The notes under the pieces are model-generated. The model made no database searches. It worked only from the letters and a program-made list of their open reading frames with translations, and had not been told where the DNA came from. Below are positions 32,200 through 34,432 of a stretch of 34,432 bases of DNA, one piece after another. This DNA is from an uncultured Acidimicrobiales bacterium (GTDB lineage Bacteria; Actinomycetota; Acidimicrobiia; Acidimicrobiales; SHLQ01). The stretch's first letter is position 1; every line of letters begins with the position of its first letter. A program made the translations under genes and the position numbers. Location: positions 1 to 34,432 of the forward strand of contig CALGZB010000279.1 of the NCBI GenBank assembly GCA_937934655.1, written 5' to 3'.

Positions 32200-32229
32200 A
32201 CCGTATCTGACGCACCGTCAGATTTTGAA
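32200..32229 (-). promoter_or_regulatory. Palindromic operator inside a candidate promoter for lipoprotein copy 2
   Basis: ATCTGACGCACCGTCAGAT (32205-32223) is a perfect palindrome with 8-bp arms and a 3-nt centre. On the minus strand it fills the gap between a possible -35 (TTCAAA, 32224-32229) and a possible -10 (TACGGT, 32200-32205), with 18-nt spacing, so a bound dimer would block polymerase. The CTGACG-N3-CGTCAG form resembles TetR-family operators. It lies between the divergent lipoprotein and MFS-LivF genes and could control both. Confidence 0.5.
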
Positions 32230-32272
32230 TGCACCCCGCTGTGAGCCAATCTGTATCCCTTATGGGGGAGTC

Positions 32273-34432
32273 GTGAGTAGCGAATCAAAGGACCCGGGTC
32301 AGGCGGCCGAGTCGGGTTCGGTCGCGGCTTCGCTGACGGCATCGGTTCTTGAAGAAGAGGCCCGCCGACAGCAAGAGCAAGCCGACCTCGTCGCTGACGT
32401 CGTCCTTCCCAACGACCTGCTTCCAGGTGTTGGCGATGATCCGATGTCGCTTCGGGAAGCGATTCGCGTGGGCGGGGCCAAGATGGTCCTCTTCATGTTC
32501 CTGCTGAACCTGATCGACGACATCCCTCGCGCTGTCCGCGTCGTCGCCCCCGACATTCAGAACACGTTCGGGATTTCTGACACCGCGCTTACCGGTGTGT
32601 TGTCTTTTGGTGGTGTGGCACTTGTGCTCGGAGCCGTGCCGATGGCGGCGGTGGCCGATCGCATCAAACGAGTAGCCATCATTCCCATCGCCTCCTTGTT
32701 CTGGGCGGTGTCCATGTTTCTCAGTGGAATGGTCGCCAACCCGTTCCAGCTCTTCATTACCAATGCGTTTACCGGCGCAGGCCAGGCCTACCGAATCCCG
32801 GTTTCCAACTCGCTCCTTACCGATGCGTACCCGGTTCAGGCCCGCAGCCAGATCTTTGCGCTCGAGGGCGTCGGCCGTCCGCTCGGCCAACTACTCGGCC
32901 CCATCATCGTTGGCGGTACTGCCGCAATTGTTGGTGGCACCGAGGGTTGGCGTTGGGCATTCTTTATCCTGTCGATTCCGCCGATCATCGTTGGTTTGGC
33001 CTCGATAACGCTGAAAGAACCCAAGCGCGGCCAGTTTGACCAGCAGGCGATCTTTGGCGACAACGACCCCGAAAATCTGACGTCGGTCGAGCAAGAAGCG
33101 GTTGCGGTTGAAGATCGCGAACTTCCGATCAACATCGGCCAAGCCTTTGCCCGACTTACGCAGGTGCGTGCGTTCTACTTCTTGGCCGTCGGCGTCGGCG
33201 TGCTCGGTTTTGCGCTCATCGCTGTGCCGCTGCAGTTCAACCTGCTCATGGAGAGCAAGTACCAGTTCGGGCCATTGAAGCGCGGCATCGTCGAGTCGCT
33301 GATCTGGGTCATCACCATCCCCATCCTTCCCTTGGTCGGAAAGCTATTCGACCGGAAATTCCGTGAAGACCCGCCCGCCATGATGCGCTTGTCCGGTTAC
33401 TTCGTGATCTTGGCTGGCGTTATCTATGCCATTGCGTTGCCCATCAAAAACATCGGCACGCTCGTTGTCATGATCGCGATCGCCCAGGCCGCGATCTCGG
33501 CAGCGTTCGTTGCTGCTGCGCCGATCATCGCAGCGGTTTCGCCTTTCCGGATCCGGGCACTCGCCTTCGCCTTTCTTCCGGTATTCATCTTCCTCATGGG
33601 TGGTTTCTTCGGCGGGCTTATCGTCGGCTCGCTCTCCGATGCCTACGGCAACCGCACTGCGATGTGGGTAGTAGCTCCACCTGCCGCCATTATCGGCGGT
33701 CTCCTCATCGTCTATGGATCACGGTTCATTCGCCGAGACATCTCCCTTGTCGTCGAAGAAATGATCGAAGACAAAGACGAACTCGAGCGCATGGCCGAGG
33801 CCAACCCCGAGGACATTCCCGTCATCCAGGTGCGAAACCTCGACTTCTCCTACGGGCCCGTTCAGGTGCTCTTCGGTGTCGAGTTCGAAGTCTTCAAGGG
33901 TGAAGTCGTGGCTCTCCTCGGCACCAACGGCGCGGGCAAGTCGACGATTCTTAATGTGGTGGCTGGACTCGGTACGCCGCAGCGCGGTGTTGTTCGCCTC
34001 AACGGCCGGGCATTTACCTACACCTCGGCCGAACAGCGCAACGGTCTGGGTATCCACATGTTGTCGGGCGGCAAGGGCGTGTTCCTGCCGATGAGTATCG
34101 ACGACAACCTTGCGATGGCGGCCTTCCCGTACCGCAAGCAAGAGGGCGAAGCCGAGAGACGAATCGCCAAGGTGCTCGAACTCTTCCCCGAGCTAGCTAC
34201 CCGCGGCGACGACATCGCTGGTTCGCTGTCGGGTGGTCAGCAACAGATCTTGGCGCTCGCGATGGTCTTGCTCCACGACCCGGAAATTCTCATCATCGAC
34301 GAGCTTTCACTTGGCCTTGCTCCGGTGATCGTCGAACGACTCCTTGCCGTTATCGAACAGCTCAAGGCCGAAGGTATGACGATGATCATCGTCGAACAGT
34401 CGTTGAATGTGGCGCTCGCTATCGCCGATCGA
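32273..34432 (+). CDS. MFS transporter fused to a LivF-type ABC ATPase (copy 2, 3' end outside window)
   Basis: The frame is open from GTG 32273 to the last base (720 codons, no stop), so the gene continues beyond the window. The order is the same as in copy 1: a soluble N-terminal tail, an MFS domain with AVADRIKRVAIIP and GAGQAYRIPVSNSLLTDAYP, a charged linker (VVEEMIEDKDELERM), then a LivF ATPase with GTNGAGKST, SLSGGQQQ, ILIIDELSLGLAP and VEQS. The MFS core shares long identical stretches with copy 1, while the N-terminal tail and part of the ATPase (GLGIHMLSGGKGVFLP) differ. GGGGGAG sits 2 nt before the GTG, as before the copy 1 lipoprotein start. By analogy, a LivHMG fusion probably follows. 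Confidence 0.92.
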   Translation, partial: MSSESKDPGQAAESGSVAASLTASVLEEEARRQQEQADLVADVVLPNDLLPGVGDDPMSLREAIRVGGAKMVLFMFLLNLIDDIPRAVRVVAPDIQNTFGISDTALTGVLSFGGVALVLGAVPMAAVADRIKRVAIIPIASLFWAVSMFLSGMVANPFQLFITNAFTGAGQAYRIPVSNSLLTDAYPVQARSQIFALEGVGRPLGQLLGPIIVGGTAAIVGGTEGWRWAFFILSIPPIIVGLASITLKEPKRGQFDQQAIFGDNDPENLTSVEQEAVAVEDRELPINIGQAFARLTQVRAFYFLAVGVGVLGFALIAVPLQFNLLMESKYQFGPLKRGIVESLIWVITIPILPLVGKLFDRKFREDPPAMMRLSGYFVILAGVIYAIALPIKNIGTLVVMIAIAQAAISAAFVAAAPIIAAVSPFRIRALAFAFLPVFIFLMGGFFGGLIVGSLSDAYGNRTAMWVVAPPAAIIGGLLIVYGSRFIRRDISLVVEEMIEDKDELERMAEANPEDIPVIQVRNLDFSYGPVQVLFGVEFEVFKGEVVALLGTNGAGKSTILNVVAGLGTPQRGVVRLNGRAFTYTSAEQRNGLGIHMLSGGKGVFLPMSIDDNLAMAAFPYRKQEGEAERRIAKVLELFPELATRGDDIAGSLSGGQQQILALAMVLLHDPEILIIDELSLGLAPVIVERLLAVIEQLKAEGMTMIIVEQSLNVALAIADR

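Overview
The window reads as one chromosome segment of a fairly GC-rich actinobacterium, most likely an uncultured or marine-type member of the Acidimicrobiia. The evidence is a mycothiol/DinB-like TIGR03086 protein, a Ddn-type F420-dependent oxidoreductase, a rhodanese-metZ pair arranged as in mycobacteria, frequent GTG starts, ATGA/GTGA start-stop overlaps, and many genes with a TANNNT box 6-7 nt before the start codon, the signature of leaderless transcription. The taxonomic call is inference. No tRNA, rRNA, CRISPR array, prophage or transposase gene was seen.

Layout. Positions 1-5.2 kb: TIGR03086 protein, terminator, the RNA helicase HrpA and the ribosome-assembly GTPase EngB. 5.2-10.9 kb: a D-aminoacylase-type amidohydrolase divergent from a nucleoside hydrolase, then an alpha/beta hydrolase, a second hydrolase-like protein that has lost its nucleophile serine, and an MFS carrier. 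10.9-13.8 kb: an HpaI-type aldolase facing two overlapping SDR genes and a Ddn-like F420 enzyme. 13.8-20.7 kb is a sulfur/methionine neighbourhood: a cystathionine gamma-synthase-family enzyme bracketed by two inverted copies of a hairpin repeat, a DUF1737 protein, rhodanese-metZ, and a translationally coupled operon of sulfite/nitrite reductase, DUF4202 and an EamA exporter.

20.8-34.4 kb holds the most unusual locus. A minus-strand operon with 4-nt start-stop overlaps encodes an MFS carrier fused to a LivF-type ATPase, a LivH-LivM-LivG triple fusion, an MFS exporter and a PLP-dependent aromatic-amino-acid-type decarboxylase. Upstream, and divergent, is a LivK-like lipoprotein. A second, mirror-image unit follows: another LivK-like lipoprotein divergent from a second MFS-LivF fusion, which runs off the window end. 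LivF normally pairs with LivG to drive LivHM, so the split of domains suggests that an MFS carrier is physically tethered to a branched-chain-amino-acid-type ABC importer. This hybrid transporter, present in two copies around a centre near 30.6 kb, is my best candidate for an undescribed system. Palindromic operator candidates lie in both divergent promoter regions.

A second notable protein is the sulfite/nitrite reductase: both pseudo-symmetric halves carry the complete CX5C...CX3C cysteine set for a siroheme-[4Fe-4S] centre, whereas classical enzymes keep it only in the C-terminal half.
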